This document shows, one piece after another, positions 8,063-17,904 of a DNA stretch of 50,304 nucleotides (positions are counted from its first letter, which is position 1; each line of letters opens with the position of its first letter). Source of the stretch: Bacillus sp. FJAT-27245 (GTDB lineage: Bacteria > Bacillota > Bacilli > Bacillales > Cytobacillaceae); the NCBI RefSeq assembly GCF_001273955.1, contig NZ_LIGI01000001.1, forward strand, positions 1,614,846 to 1,665,149, given 5' to 3'. A model generated the notes under the pieces. That model worked only from the letters and a program-made list of their open reading frames with translations. It did not search any database and was not told where the DNA came from. Position numbers and translations under genes: made by a program.

Positions 8063-8995
8063 ATGTTTGAACATACAACAGTATTATTGGATGAAGCAGT
8101 TGATGGACTAAATATTAAGCCGGACGGAATTTATGTGGACTGCACACTGGGAGGTGCGGGCCATAGCCTCGAAATTATCCGGAAGCTCGGTGAAAAAGGC
8201 AGGCTGGTTGCATTTGACCAGGACGAGACGGCAATCAGGAATGCAAAGGAAAAGCTTGCTCCATATGCGGACAAGCTGACGTTGGTCAAAAGCAATTTCA
8301 TGCATCTTGAAAGCGGGCTCGAAGAAATTGGGATACATAAAGTCGATGGGATTTTGTACGACCTTGGTGTTTCTTCCCCGCAACTCGATACACCTGAACG
8401 TGGGTTTAGCTATCACCATGATGCGGCTCTTGACATGAGGATGGACCAAAGCGCCGAAATTTCGGCTTACGACATTGTGAATAGCTGGAACTACGAAGAT
8501 TTGGTCAGGATATTTTTCCGCTATGGGGAGGAGAAATTCTCCAAGCAGATTGCCCGCAAAATTGAAGCGGCGAGAGCTAAAAAACCGATTGAAACAACAT
8601 TTGAACTTGTCGAACTAATCAAGGAAGCCATTCCGGCACCCGCTAGAAGAAAAGGGGGCCATCCGGCAAAAAGGATTTTCCAGGCAATCAGGATTGCAGT
8701 GAATGATGAACTGGGCGTTTTTGAAAATTCCCTAAAGCAGGCAATCAATCTTCTCGACAAGGGCGGAAGGATTTCCGTTATTACGTTCCATTCACTCGAA
8801 GACAGGATTTGTAAAGCAACCTTCAAGCAGGCGTCCGAAACTCCGCCGTTGCCACCGGGACTCCCGGTCATTCCCGAAGAATTCAAGCCGGTTTTAAAAC
8901 TCGTAAACCGAAAACCAATTCTTCCATCAGAAAGGGAACTTGAAGAGAACAACCGCGCGCGCTCAGCAAAGCTTCGAATTGCTGAAAAAATTTAA
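8063..8995 (+). CDS. rsmH: 16S rRNA (cytosine(1402)-N4)-methyltransferase RsmH
   Basis: The 310-residue protein (MraW) methylates N4 of C1402 in the decoding centre of 16S rRNA. The S-adenosylmethionine site is seen in [10 protein letters not shown] (26-35) and VAFDQDE (49-55), and the family signatures [10 protein letters not shown] (100-109) and DMRMDQ (124-129) follow. The chosen ATG at 8063 gives the standard [13 protein letters not shown] start and follows GGAAAGG. An in-frame ATG at 8030 lacks a proper ribosome binding site. Confidence 0.96.
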   Translation: MFEHTTVLLDEAVDGLNIKPDGIYVDCTLGGAGHSLEIIRKLGEKGRLVAFDQDETAIRNAKEKLAPYADKLTLVKSNFMHLESGLEEIGIHKVDGILYDLGVSSPQLDTPERGFSYHHDAALDMRMDQSAEISAYDIVNSWNYEDLVRIFFRYGEEKFSKQIARKIEAARAKKPIETTFELVELIKEAIPAPARRKGGHPAKRIFQAIRIAVNDELGVFENSLKQAINLLDKGGRISVITFHSLEDRICKATFKQASETPPLPPGLPVIPEEFKPVLKLVNRKPILPSERELEENNRARSAKLRIAEKI

Positions 8996-9045
8996 CGAAT
9001 GCAAAATAGACGAGAAATTAAACCAGAAGTTCAGGAGGGGAAAGA

Positions 9046-9402
9046 ATGAGCAGTTTAGCAAGAAATCTCCAGGAACAGCATAGCCAGCAAAGACAGCAAG
9101 CAGCCCAGCCGGAGAGGAGAAAAGCGTTAAGGCAAAGGGTTACCCCTGGCGAAAAATTGATCTGGGCTATTTTCGCAGCCCTGCTTTTCTTCGGCGCAGT
9201 GCAAATCGTCTCCGCGCAGTCAGAAGTATACAAGGTGAACAAGGATATCCAGGAAATGAAAGCTTCCATCAAGGAGCATGAAAAGGCGAACAGCGACCTG
9301 AAAGTTCAGGTAAAGGAACTCAGCAACTATGACCGGATTATGGCGAAGGCAAGGGAGCTCGGTTTGATGCTGAACGAAAATAATGTCAAGGTCGTGCAAT
9401 AA
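9046..9402 (+). CDS. ftsL: Cell division protein FtsL
   Basis: The 118-residue bitopic protein has a basic, Gln-rich cytoplasmic tail (1-36), one membrane segment (about 37-57) and an extracellular heptad region (about 60-100) ending in YDRIMAKARELGLMLNENNV. FtsL pairs with DivIC and DivIB at the septum and helps activate the septal synthase. Sequence identity in this family is low, but the topology, length and place between rsmH and pbpB are diagnostic. The start follows a near-perfect AGGAGGGG. The stop is 2 bases before pbpB. Confidence 0.93.
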   Translation: MSSLARNLQEQHSQQRQQAAQPERRKALRQRVTPGEKLIWAIFAALLFFGAVQIVSAQSEVYKVNKDIQEMKASIKEHEKANSDLKVQVKELSNYDRIMAKARELGLMLNENNVKVVQ

Positions 9403-9404
9403 TA

Positions 9405-11618
9405 ATGCCAAAAAAGCAACCGAATATTAACAGGGGAGCAGTTGGATTGTTTTTTCTATTCAGCCTGCTCTTTTTTGCAATCCTATACCATTTTTTCGTT
9501 ATTGGCATCACCGGTGAAGCGGCTGGCCAGCCGCTAGCGGCCAAAGCGGAACAAAAGCATATGAGGCATAGCACAATCGAAGCGGCGAGAGGCACCATCA
9601 AGGATAGAACTGGAGAAATTATCGCCGAAGATACGGCCTCTTACAGCCTTATTGCAATCCTTGATAAAAAGATGACGACCAATCCTGATAACCCTAAGCA
9701 TGTGGTCGATCCTGAAAAAACCGCTGTTATTCTATCGAAATATATAGATTTAAGCGAAAGCGAAATTTTAAGGATTCTCTCCAAGAAAAAGGAAAATCCA
9801 AAATTATTCCAAGTGGAGTTTGGCAAGGCCGGAAAAGACATATCCTTCCAGACGAAGAGACAAATCGAAGCGGAAAAGCTCCCGGGAATCACGTTTAAAA
9901 AAGAATCGAAACGTTATTATCCGAATGGCGTTTTTGCTTCCCACGTCGTTGGTTTCGTTGAGAAAGCGGGAGGGGAGAATACGGCAGCAAAAACATTCGG
10001 GAAGCTTGGCATTGAAAAGTCGATGGATAAATATCTGAAAGGCGAGAATGGAAAAATCGATTTCGAAAGCGATTTATGGGGATATTTGCTTCCATCCGGA
10101 AAGGAGCTTGTCACCCCAGCCAAAAATGGAAATGATATTTATCTGACTTTGGACAGGAAAATCCAGACCTTTCTGGAGGATGCATTAAATAAAACGGTCG
10201 AGGAATACAAACCGAAAAAAATCATCGCCATTGTTGCGAATCCGAAAACCGGGGAAATATTGGCGATGGGGCAAAGGCCGAGCTTCCACCCGAAAACAAG
10301 GGATGGAATCGAAAAAAGCTGGCACAATGAAGCAATCGAATATCCGTTTGAACCAGGCTCGACCATGAAAATTTTTACGCTAGCGGCTGCTGTAAATGAA
10401 GGAGTATTCAATCCGGAAGAGAAATACAAATCGGGCTCCTACAAAGTTACAGAACGTGATAAGGCTATCAAGGACCATAACGGAAAAGGCTGGGGCTCGA
10501 TTTCCTACCTAGAGGGCGTCCAGCGCTCATCGAACGTGGCATTTGCGAAAATCGCAAAAGAAAAATTGGGTTTTGAAAAGTTTCGTGACTACTTGACAAA
10601 GTTCGGGCTCGACAGGCCGACGGGGATTGACCTGCCTGACGAAGCGACAAGCAAACTGCGCTATGAATGGCCAATCGAAAAAATCACCACTTCGTACGGA
10701 CAAGGGACGGCTGTCACAGCCATCCAGCAAATCCAGGCGGCCACCGCGATTGCGAATGATGGGAAAATGATGAAGCCTCACGTCATCAAGAAAGTCGTCG
10801 ACCACGATACAGGGGAAACGATTCTGGAAAAGGAACCAGAGGTCGTTTCACAGCCTATTACACCGGAAGCCGCGAAAAAGGTCCGGGCTATCCTTGAAAC
10901 GGTTATCACATCACCGAAGGGAACGGGGCATAACCGGTATAATATTGAAGGATACAGAGTCGCCGGGAAAACAGGTACAGCGGAAATGTCCCAGGGCGGT
11001 GGATATTTAAAAGGCCCGGGGGATTACATTTTCTCCTTTCTCGGAATGGCGCCTGCGGATGACCCTAAGCTGATTGTCTACGTGGCGGTTCAGCAGCCCG
11101 ATATCGACAGCTATTTCAAGGGATCCCTTCCCGTTTCGATGGTCTTTAATCCGGTCATGAAAAATAGCCTGCAGTATATGAATATTAAACCTTCAAGCCT
11201 CGTTGTTGCAAAAACAGAAGCGCTTCCCGACCTGGCCGGCAAGCCTTCCGCCGAAGCGGCAAAGATTCTGGAGGCCAAAGGGTTTAATGCGGTTGTCATC
11301 GGCAAAGGAGGAGCAGTCGCCGCGCAGATTCCCGCTCCTGGTGAAACCGTTATGGAAGGTGAAAAAGTAATTCTGCGCACGTCTGGTGATGCCGCCATGC
11401 CCGATTTGACAGGATGGTCGCTTAGGGATGCATTAAAGGCTGCGAACGCTGCGAAGCTTCACCTTAACTTTAAAGGTTCGGGGTATGTCGTAAAGCAAAG
11501 CATTACCAAGGGCACCGAGATTAAAAGCGGGGACCGCCTGACAATCGAGCTGGAAACTCCGCTTGACAGCTTGAATGGGACAAATGAGGAAGAAAGGGAT
11601 CCTGAAATAAAAGAGTAG
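9405..11618 (+). CDS. pbpB: Penicillin-binding protein 2B, septal transpeptidase
   Basis: The 737-residue class B penicillin-binding protein cross-links septal peptidoglycan and is the vegetative partner of FtsW. It has a short cytoplasmic tail, one membrane anchor (about 12-34), a dimerisation domain and a transpeptidase domain with STMK (319-322, nucleophile Ser319), SSN (375-377) and KTGT (522-525). Two PASTA domains follow (about 605-660 and 664-718). Two PASTA domains together with position after ftsL distinguish it from spoVD. Its own ribosome binding site is weak and the gap to ftsL is 2 bp, so translational coupling is likely. The Glu-rich tail (EEERDPEIKE) is ordinary. Confidence 0.96.
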   Translation: MPKKQPNINRGAVGLFFLFSLLFFAILYHFFVIGITGEAAGQPLAAKAEQKHMRHSTIEAARGTIKDRTGEIIAEDTASYSLIAILDKKMTTNPDNPKHVVDPEKTAVILSKYIDLSESEILRILSKKKENPKLFQVEFGKAGKDISFQTKRQIEAEKLPGITFKKESKRYYPNGVFASHVVGFVEKAGGENTAAKTFGKLGIEKSMDKYLKGENGKIDFESDLWGYLLPSGKELVTPAKNGNDIYLTLDRKIQTFLEDALNKTVEEYKPKKIIAIVANPKTGEILAMGQRPSFHPKTRDGIEKSWHNEAIEYPFEPGSTMKIFTLAAAVNEGVFNPEEKYKSGSYKVTERDKAIKDHNGKGWGSISYLEGVQRSSNVAFAKIAKEKLGFEKFRDYLTKFGLDRPTGIDLPDEATSKLRYEWPIEKITTSYGQGTAVTAIQQIQAATAIANDGKMMKPHVIKKVVDHDTGETILEKEPEVVSQPITPEAAKKVRAILETVITSPKGTGHNRYNIEGYRVAGKTGTAEMSQGGGYLKGPGDYIFSFLGMAPADDPKLIVYVAVQQPDIDSYFKGSLPVSMVFNPVMKNSLQYMNIKPSSLVVAKTEALPDLAGKPSAEAAKILEAKGFNAVVIGKGGAVAAQIPAPGETVMEGEKVILRTSGDAAMPDLTGWSLRDALKAANAAKLHLNFKGSGYVVKQSITKGTEIKSGDRLTIELETPLDSLNGTNEEERDPEIKE

Positions 11619-11657
11619 ACAATTCCAGTATATCCTGTCTTCTGCATTTAATAGCAA

Positions 11658-11695
11658 AACGCCGGCGGCAATGACCGCCGGCGTTCTAATTTTTT
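11658..11695 (+). terminator. Rho-independent terminator after pbpB
   Basis: A perfect 11-bp GC-rich stem (11658-11668 with 11675-11685) and 6-base loop are followed by CTAATTTTTT. It separates the vegetative mraZ-pbpB unit from the sporulation-linked spoVD. Confidence 0.95.
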
Positions 11696-11703
11696 GGGGG
11701 CCC

Positions 11704-11731
11704 GCATAAAAATGAACGACAGGCATGTCCT
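11704..11731 (+). promoter_or_regulatory. Possible sigma-E promoter of spoVD
   Basis: GCATAAA (11704-11710) and CATGTCCT (11724-11731), 13 bp apart, loosely match the sigma-E pattern (ATA-containing -35, CATA-type -10). spoVD is sigma-E-dependent in B. subtilis. The -10 match is partial. A CCATGG inverted repeat (11759-11776) lies between it and the gene. Confidence 0.3.
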
Positions 11732-11791
11732 TTTATAGGGGCTTAGTGCTTCATTATCCATGGCCTTGCCCATGGAGAAGGGGGAACAATT

Positions 11792-13711
11792 ATGCGGGTT
11801 TCAAATGTAACTGTAAGAAAAAGGCTGATGGCAGCCTTGTTTACAGGTATTCTCATTTTCTTTATTATTGATGTCCGCCTGGGTTACGTCCAATTTTATT
11901 TGGGCGATATGCTAACAGGCAAAGCGAAGGATTCCTGGAGCAGGAATATCCCTTTCGCGCCAGATAGGGGAGAAATTATCGACCGAAATGGCGTCCCCCT
12001 TGCAACCAATATCAGTTCCCCGACCGTCTGGATTGTTCCACGGCAAATAGAAGAACCTGAAATGGCAGCTCAAAAGCTGGCGCTGGTTTTAAATACTTCA
12101 AAGGAAAGCGTCCTAAAAAGCCTGACTGAGACAGAATCGATTATCCGTCTGCCCTCAGGGAGGAAAATCTCGCATCAAAAAGCAAAGGAAATCCGTTTGC
12201 TTGGCCTGAAAGGAATCTATATTGGCGATGATTCAAAGCGCCATTATCCGTTCGGCAGTTATTTGTCACATGTGCTCGGCTTTGCGGGAATAGACAATCA
12301 GGGGCTGATGGGGCTTGAGCTGTTTTATGATAAAGAATTAAGCGGCCAAAAAGGATCGGTTCAATTTTATGCCGATGCAAAAGGCCGGCGAATGAATGAT
12401 ATGGCTGACGATTATCAGCCGCCAATCGACGGGCTCGATTTAAAACTGACGATTGACACGAAAATCCAAACCATAGTTGAAAGAGAGCTGGATATCGCCC
12501 AAAAGACTTACAACCCGGACGGGCTAATTGCGATTGCGATGAACCCGAACAATGGGGAAATCCTGGCGATGGCAAGCCGGCCGAATTTCGATCCGGCAAA
12601 TTTCCGGTCGGTTCCGCAGGAAGTTTACAACAGGAATCTGCCCGTCTGGAGCACGTATGAACCTGGATCTACCTTTAAAATCATTACGCTTGCAGCAGCG
12701 CTTGAGGAAGGTAAAGTAAACCTTGAAAAAGAGCATTTCCACGATTCGGGAAGTGTCCAAGTCGCTGGAGCACGGCTGAAATGCTGGAAGCGCGGGGGAC
12801 ATGGAAGCCAGTCGTTTCTTGAAGTTGTCCAAAACTCCTGTAACCCCGGTTTCGTCGAGCTTGGAGAGAGGCTTGGAAAAGAAAAACTGTTTAATTATAT
12901 AAAAGGGTTTGGCTTTGGCCAAAAGACGGGAATTGACCTCCAGGGAGAGGGCACGGGAATATTGTTCAATATGAACCGTGTCGGCCCGGTCGAATTGGCG
13001 ACTACCGCTTTCGGGCAGGGCGTTTCCGTAACGCCGATCCAGCAAGTGACGGCTGTGGCCGCCGCCGTAAACGGAGGCTATCTGTACACGCCCTATATTG
13101 CAAAGGAACTGATTGATCCGGCCACCAAGCAGGTGGTTATGAAAAATTCGCCGAACTTGAAGAGGCGTGTCATTTCCGAAGAAACATCCAGGCAAATCAG
13201 ACATGCGCTCGAAAGCGTTGTCGCACAAGGGACCGGTGGAAAGGCGTTCATCGATTCCTACCGGGTCGGCGGGAAGACTGGGACCGCGCAAAAAGCTCAG
13301 GGCGGCCGTTATCTGGAAAATAACCATATAGTTTCATTTATTGGGTTTGCGCCGGCGGATGACCCGCAGCTTGTTGTGTACGTTGCTGTGGATAACCCCA
13401 AAGGGACCGTCCAGTTTGGCGGCGTCGTCTCCGCCCCAATTGTTGGGAATATCATGAAGGATTCTTTGCTCGCCATGGGGGTTGAGCCAAGAAAGGAGCA
13501 AATCGAAAAGAAAAGGACTTGGCAGGATGTCCCGATGATTTCAATGCCCAACCTCGAGGGGCTTACCAAAAAAGAGCTCGGCGAACAACTGGAAAACCTG
13601 AAAATAGAGGCAAAAGGGGAAGGCGATATTGTCGTGAAGCAGTTGCCGCAGGCTGGAACGAGGGTAAAAGAAGGTTCGACAATCATCCTTTATTTCGGAA
13701 AAGGAAACTAA
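11792..13711 (+). CDS. spoVD: Stage V sporulation protein D, cortex transpeptidase
   Basis: The 639-residue class B penicillin-binding protein is the sporulation paralogue of PBP2B and works with the glycosyltransferase SpoVE to make spore cortex peptidoglycan. It has an N-terminal membrane anchor (about 12-31), a dimerisation domain, then STFK (293-296), SCN (349-351) and KTGT (495-498) of the transpeptidase, and one PASTA domain (about 576-637). A single PASTA domain is typical of SpoVD. The start follows AGAAGGGGG. It is preceded by a strong terminator, so it must have its own promoter. Confidence 0.96.
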   Translation: MRVSNVTVRKRLMAALFTGILIFFIIDVRLGYVQFYLGDMLTGKAKDSWSRNIPFAPDRGEIIDRNGVPLATNISSPTVWIVPRQIEEPEMAAQKLALVLNTSKESVLKSLTETESIIRLPSGRKISHQKAKEIRLLGLKGIYIGDDSKRHYPFGSYLSHVLGFAGIDNQGLMGLELFYDKELSGQKGSVQFYADAKGRRMNDMADDYQPPIDGLDLKLTIDTKIQTIVERELDIAQKTYNPDGLIAIAMNPNNGEILAMASRPNFDPANFRSVPQEVYNRNLPVWSTYEPGSTFKIITLAAALEEGKVNLEKEHFHDSGSVQVAGARLKCWKRGGHGSQSFLEVVQNSCNPGFVELGERLGKEKLFNYIKGFGFGQKTGIDLQGEGTGILFNMNRVGPVELATTAFGQGVSVTPIQQVTAVAAAVNGGYLYTPYIAKELIDPATKQVVMKNSPNLKRRVISEETSRQIRHALESVVAQGTGGKAFIDSYRVGGKTGTAQKAQGGRYLENNHIVSFIGFAPADDPQLVVYVAVDNPKGTVQFGGVVSAPIVGNIMKDSLLAMGVEPRKEQIEKKRTWQDVPMISMPNLEGLTKKELGEQLENLKIEAKGEGDIVVKQLPQAGTRVKEGSTIILYFGKGN

Positions 13712-13876
13712 CATTATGGAAGGCGATGGAACTTTTCCGCCGCCTTCTTCCTGTGCATCCAGTAAACGGAAATAAGTTGCAGGCACTAGAGGAAATTCAT
13801 TAAGGATTAATGGCGAAATGCATGTATATCATGTAAAATAAGTATCGATTGTTATGCAGGAGAGGATTTGAAAACA

Positions 13877-15349
13877 ATGAAATTGCATGAGCTTTTAACT
13901 CATTTGCATCACCCGGCCTCATTGCCTGATGCAAACCCAGACATATCTTCTGTGGAAGACAGCCACAAGAAGGTTCGGGGCGGCAGCCTGTTTATTTGTA
14001 TAAAAGGCTTTACGGCAGATGGACATGATTTTGCCCTGGAAGCTGTAAACAATGGCGCTGTCGCCATCGTTGCCCAAAGGGAACTGGATGTACCAGTGCC
14101 TGTTTATGTTGTGAGCGACACTTCAAGGGCAAAAGCGATACTGGCGGATGCATTTTACGGGCAGCCAAGCCACGGGCTCCATTTGATTGGGATTACCGGT
14201 ACGAACGGAAAAACGACGACAAGCCATTTAATTGAACAAATTTTTTCCGACTCTGGCCAAAAAACCGGGCTAATTGGAACGATGTATACAAAAGTTGGCG
14301 ACAGGAAATTTGATGTAAAAAATACAACTCCCGAGAGCCTTACTCTGCAAAAGACGTTCAGGCTGATGGCCGACGAGGGAGTTACCCATGCCGTTATGGA
14401 AGTTTCCTCGCATGCCCTTGATTTGGGAAGGGTCCATGGGACTGATTTCAATATTGCCGTTTTTACAAACCTGACACAGGACCATCTTGATTATCATCAG
14501 ACGATGGATAAATACAGGCAGGCAAAGAGCTTGTTATTCTCCCAATTAGGAAATACTTATTCTGAAACTTCGCCAAAGTTTGCAGTAATTAATGCCGACG
14601 ACCCAGCCGCCCCAGAGTTCATCCGGGCAACCGCGGCATATATTCTTACATACGGGATTGATAAAAAGGCAGATATTATGGCGAAAAATATCGGTCTTTC
14701 TCCCCAGGGGACAACGTTTATGGTTGATATTGCAGGGAAATCGTATCCAGTTACAATGAAACAGGTCGGCAAATTCAATGTTTATAACGCACTTGCGGCA
14801 ATTGGCGCGGCACTGGCCTCGGGAATAACCCCTGAAACCGCCATTTCATCTATTGAACGGATTGATGGTGTGGCCGGAAGGTTTGAAACCGTCGACGCCG
14901 GGCAGGATTTTACCATCATTGTCGATTATGCGCATACCCCTGACAGCCTGGAAAATGTCCTAAAGACCATCCGGGAATTCGCAGAAAACGATATTTATGT
15001 ATTGGCTGGCTGCGGCGGGGATAGGGACAGGGCAAAGCGACCTATGATGGCCCGCATCGCCTGCGAATACGGCACACAACCAATTTTCACTTCAGATAAC
15101 CCAAGAAGCGAGGATCCGGACGCCATCCTACGCGATATGGAAGAAGGCGTTGAAGGAAGGAACTACAAAATCATCCCGGACAGGAAGGAAGCGATTGAAT
15201 ACGCCGTCGGGTCTGCCCAACCCGGGGATGTCATCGTCATCGCGGGGAAAGGGCACGAAACATATCAGGAAATTAAAGGCGTCAAATATGATTTTGATGA
15301 CCGCGTGTGTGCACGGGAAGCGGTCATACGCCTGTGTAAAGAAAAATAA
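13877..15349 (+). CDS. murE: UDP-N-acetylmuramoyl-L-alanyl-D-glutamate--2,6-diaminopimelate ligase
   Basis: The enzyme adds meso-diaminopimelate to the peptidoglycan precursor. The ATP-binding loop [11 protein letters not shown] is near residues 105-115, and DNPRSEDP (407-414) is the motif of diaminopimelate-specific MurE, so this organism's wall is of the meso-DAP type. The ATG start gives 490 residues and MKLHELLTHL, like B. subtilis MurE. An in-frame TTG at 13868, closer to the AGGAG site (13858-13862), would add three residues and cannot be excluded. The 156-bp gap to spoVD holds a possible -10 (TAAAAT near 13836) without a good -35. Confidence 0.96.
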   Translation: MKLHELLTHLHHPASLPDANPDISSVEDSHKKVRGGSLFICIKGFTADGHDFALEAVNNGAVAIVAQRELDVPVPVYVVSDTSRAKAILADAFYGQPSHGLHLIGITGTNGKTTTSHLIEQIFSDSGQKTGLIGTMYTKVGDRKFDVKNTTPESLTLQKTFRLMADEGVTHAVMEVSSHALDLGRVHGTDFNIAVFTNLTQDHLDYHQTMDKYRQAKSLLFSQLGNTYSETSPKFAVINADDPAAPEFIRATAAYILTYGIDKKADIMAKNIGLSPQGTTFMVDIAGKSYPVTMKQVGKFNVYNALAAIGAALASGITPETAISSIERIDGVAGRFETVDAGQDFTIIVDYAHTPDSLENVLKTIREFAENDIYVLAGCGGDRDRAKRPMMARIACEYGTQPIFTSDNPRSEDPDAILRDMEEGVEGRNYKIIPDRKEAIEYAVGSAQPGDVIVIAGKGHETYQEIKGVKYDFDDRVCAREAVIRLCKEK

Positions 15350-15391
15350 GATTCAAACTAAACTTTTAACATTGGAGACTAACGTATAGAT

Positions 15392-15520
15392 ATGAGTAGC
15401 AAACAAAATGTATTTTTTCAAGGGGGCCTTCTCCCGAATAATAAAATTTCATATGATAGTGCTGTGGCCATGCGCTTGGCGGACGCCATTGTTCCTGTAA
15501 GGAGGCAACATCATGCTTGA
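15392..15520 (+). CDS. Possible 42-residue small protein overlapping the mraY start
   Basis: An ATG-started frame of 42 codons fills most of the 163-bp gap between murE and mraY and ends with TGA 8 bases inside mraY. The translation has ordinary composition (contains [18 protein letters not shown] and [12 protein letters not shown]) but I recognise no family. Only a weak GGAG lies about 14 bases before the ATG. A frame this short can arise by chance. In favour is that its stop overlaps the next start, which would allow coupling to mraY. Confidence 0.22.
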   Translation: MSSKQNVFFQGGLLPNNKISYDSAVAMRLADAIVPVRRQHHA

Positions 15521-16487
15521 GCAAGTTATATTTTTCACGATATTGATGGGATTTTTAATAACCGTCCTCCTTTCACCGGTCTTCATCCCTTTCCTGAGAA
15601 GGCTGAAGTTCGGTCAGAGCATAAGGGAAGAGGGCCCGAAATCGCATATGAAAAAATCAGGTACGCCTACGATGGGCGGCATCATGATTTTGTTGTCGGT
15701 TATCATCACCTCACTCGTCATGGCTGGCAAATTTGCGGGCCCGACCTCCAAGACATACATGCTGATCATTGTTATCGCCGGCTTCGGTTTGCTCGGCTTC
15801 TTGGATGATTTTATAAAAGTTGCCATGAAACGAAATCTTGGCCTAACGTCAAAGCAAAAATTGCTCGGCCAAATAATCATTTCGGTCATTTTCTATCTAC
15901 TTTATAGAAGGAATGAAATGCCTTCCGAATTGGGGCTTCCTTTTACCGATTATTCTATCGATCTTGGCTGGTTCTATCTCGTATTTGTCATCTTTTGGCT
16001 TGTTGGTTTTTCAAATGCGGTCAATTTGACGGATGGGCTGGACGGACTTGTGTCAGGAACCGCGGCGATTGCCTTTGGTGCATATGCCGTCCTTGCATGG
16101 AGCCAATCGCAATTTGAGCTTTCGATATTCAGTGTCGCAGTCGTTGGCGCTGTATTGGGTTTCCTTGTGTTCAACGCCCATCCCGCCAAGGTTTTTATGG
16201 GAGATACCGGATCACTTGCGCTTGGGGGAGCGATAGCCGCACTGTCGATCCTCACCGGCCATGAATTGCTGCTCCTGGTGATAGGCGGCGTTTTTGTAAT
16301 CGAAACGTTATCGGTCATCCTGCAGGTCATTTCGTTCAAGACAACCGGCAGGAGGATTTTCAAGATGAGCCCGCTCCACCATCATTATGAACTGTCAGGC
16401 TGGTCCGAATGGCGCGTGGTTGTCACGTTCTGGACAGTTGGCCTTCTTTTTGCGATACTCGGAATTTATATCGGGGTGTGGATTTAA
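15513..16487 (+). CDS. mraY: Phospho-N-acetylmuramoyl-pentapeptide-transferase
   Basis: The 324-residue membrane enzyme transfers phospho-MurNAc-pentapeptide from UDP to undecaprenyl phosphate, making lipid I. About ten membrane segments are visible. Catalytic and magnesium-binding motifs are LDDF (97-100), NLTDGLDGL (171-179) and [11 protein letters not shown] (229-239), and the HHHYEL motif lies in the last cytoplasmic loop. The length is normal for the family. The start follows an excellent TAAGGAGG site. Its stop codon directly abuts the GTG of murD. Confidence 0.97.
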   Translation: MLEQVIFFTILMGFLITVLLSPVFIPFLRRLKFGQSIREEGPKSHMKKSGTPTMGGIMILLSVIITSLVMAGKFAGPTSKTYMLIIVIAGFGLLGFLDDFIKVAMKRNLGLTSKQKLLGQIIISVIFYLLYRRNEMPSELGLPFTDYSIDLGWFYLVFVIFWLVGFSNAVNLTDGLDGLVSGTAAIAFGAYAVLAWSQSQFELSIFSVAVVGAVLGFLVFNAHPAKVFMGDTGSLALGGAIAALSILTGHELLLLVIGGVFVIETLSVILQVISFKTTGRRIFKMSPLHHHYELSGWSEWRVVVTFWTVGLLFAILGIYIGVWI

Positions 16488-17840
16488 GTGAAGATGATAG
16501 ATACGTACCGACATAGGAAAATACTCGTCCTCGGGCTTGCGAAAAGTGGAGTAACAGCGGCTGGGCTCCTTCATAAGCTTGGAGCATTCGTCACCGTGAA
16601 TGACTTTAAGCCCCTCTCCGAGAACAAGGAGGCCCAAGGGCTGCTTGAACAGGGAATCACTGTCATAACGGGAAGCCATCCGGTTGAATTGCTTGAGGAA
16701 GGCTTTGAACTGGTTGTCAAAAATCCCGGCATCCCATACTCAAACCCAATGGTAAAGAGGGCTTTTGAAAAAGGGATTCCTGTCATAACCGAGGTTGAAC
16801 TTGCCTGGCAAATTTCCGAAGCCCCATTTATTGGAATTACCGGCACAAATGGAAAAACAACAACGACAACCTTGATTTTCGAAATGCTTAAAGAAGGGGC
16901 GAAACAACCGCTTATTGCAGGTAACATCGGGACGGTTGCATCCGGAGTGGCGCAGGAAGCAACTGCGGAAAATACGATCGTCATTGAGCTTTCATCCTTT
17001 CAGTTAATGGGTATTGAAAATTTCAGGCCGAAAGTCGCCGTCCTTACCAATCTATATGATGCCCACCTCGATTACCATGGTACAAGGGCGGAATACCATA
17101 ATGCAAAAGCGAATATCACCAAGAATCAGGCAGAAGGCGATTATTTTGTTTATAATGCCGACCAGGAGGAAACCATCGCTGTTGCTAATAACTCGCGAGC
17201 CATGCTCATCCCGTTTTCGGCAACAAAAGAGCTTGGGCAGGGAGCCTACGCGAGCGAAGGTTGGCTTTGCTTTGATGGAGAGAAAATCATCCATCGCGAG
17301 GAAGTCGCCCTGCCCGGGGAGCATAACCTGGAAAACATCCTTTCAGCCATCGCGTCGGCCAAGCTATCGGGCGTGGAAAATGAGGCGATTAAGGTTGTGC
17401 TGAAAACCTTTACGGGTGTCAGGCATCGGCTGCAGTTTGTTGCAGAAAAGGGTGGACGAAAAATCTACAACGATTCTAAGGCAACGAATATACTCGCCAC
17501 CCAAAAGGCGCTTGAGGCATTTGACGCGCCAATCGTCCTGCTTGCAGGAGGCCTTGACCGTGGGAATGGATTTGATGGACTGGTTCCTTCCATGAAAAAT
17601 GTAAAGGCATTGGTTACTTTTGGCCAAACAGCGGAAAAGCTGGAGGAAACCGCCAGGAAGGCAGGAATAAAATCGATTGTCCGCGCCGATAATGTTGAGG
17701 GTGCTGTTCCGGAAGCGTACAGGCTTTCACAGCCCGGAGACATCATACTCCTATCTCCGGCTTGCGCGAGTTGGGACCAGTACAAAACTTTTGAGGTCAG
17801 GGGCGACATGTTTATCGAAGCGGTGCATAAGCTTAAGTAG
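16488..17840 (+). CDS. murD: UDP-N-acetylmuramoyl-L-alanine--D-glutamate ligase
   Basis: The 450-residue cytoplasmic ligase adds D-glutamate to UDP-MurNAc-L-alanine. The N-terminal UDP-binding segment ([10 protein letters not shown], 12-21), the ATP loop [11 protein letters not shown] (116-126), and the C-terminal motifs YNDSKATN and [10 protein letters not shown] are present. The start is GTG immediately after the mraY stop, with GGGGTG as a modest ribosome binding site; an ATG two codons later is possible. A 64-bp gap separates it from spoVE. Confidence 0.96.
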   Translation: MKMIDTYRHRKILVLGLAKSGVTAAGLLHKLGAFVTVNDFKPLSENKEAQGLLEQGITVITGSHPVELLEEGFELVVKNPGIPYSNPMVKRAFEKGIPVITEVELAWQISEAPFIGITGTNGKTTTTTLIFEMLKEGAKQPLIAGNIGTVASGVAQEATAENTIVIELSSFQLMGIENFRPKVAVLTNLYDAHLDYHGTRAEYHNAKANITKNQAEGDYFVYNADQEETIAVANNSRAMLIPFSATKELGQGAYASEGWLCFDGEKIIHREEVALPGEHNLENILSAIASAKLSGVENEAIKVVLKTFTGVRHRLQFVAEKGGRKIYNDSKATNILATQKALEAFDAPIVLLAGGLDRGNGFDGLVPSMKNVKALVTFGQTAEKLEETARKAGIKSIVRADNVEGAVPEAYRLSQPGDIILLSPACASWDQYKTFEVRGDMFIEAVHKLK

Positions 17841-17904
17841 GGCTTGTCTCCTCGTTTGAGCCGCTTGCGCGAATTTTTGCCTGGCTCTCCGGAAGGCCCA
17901 ATAT

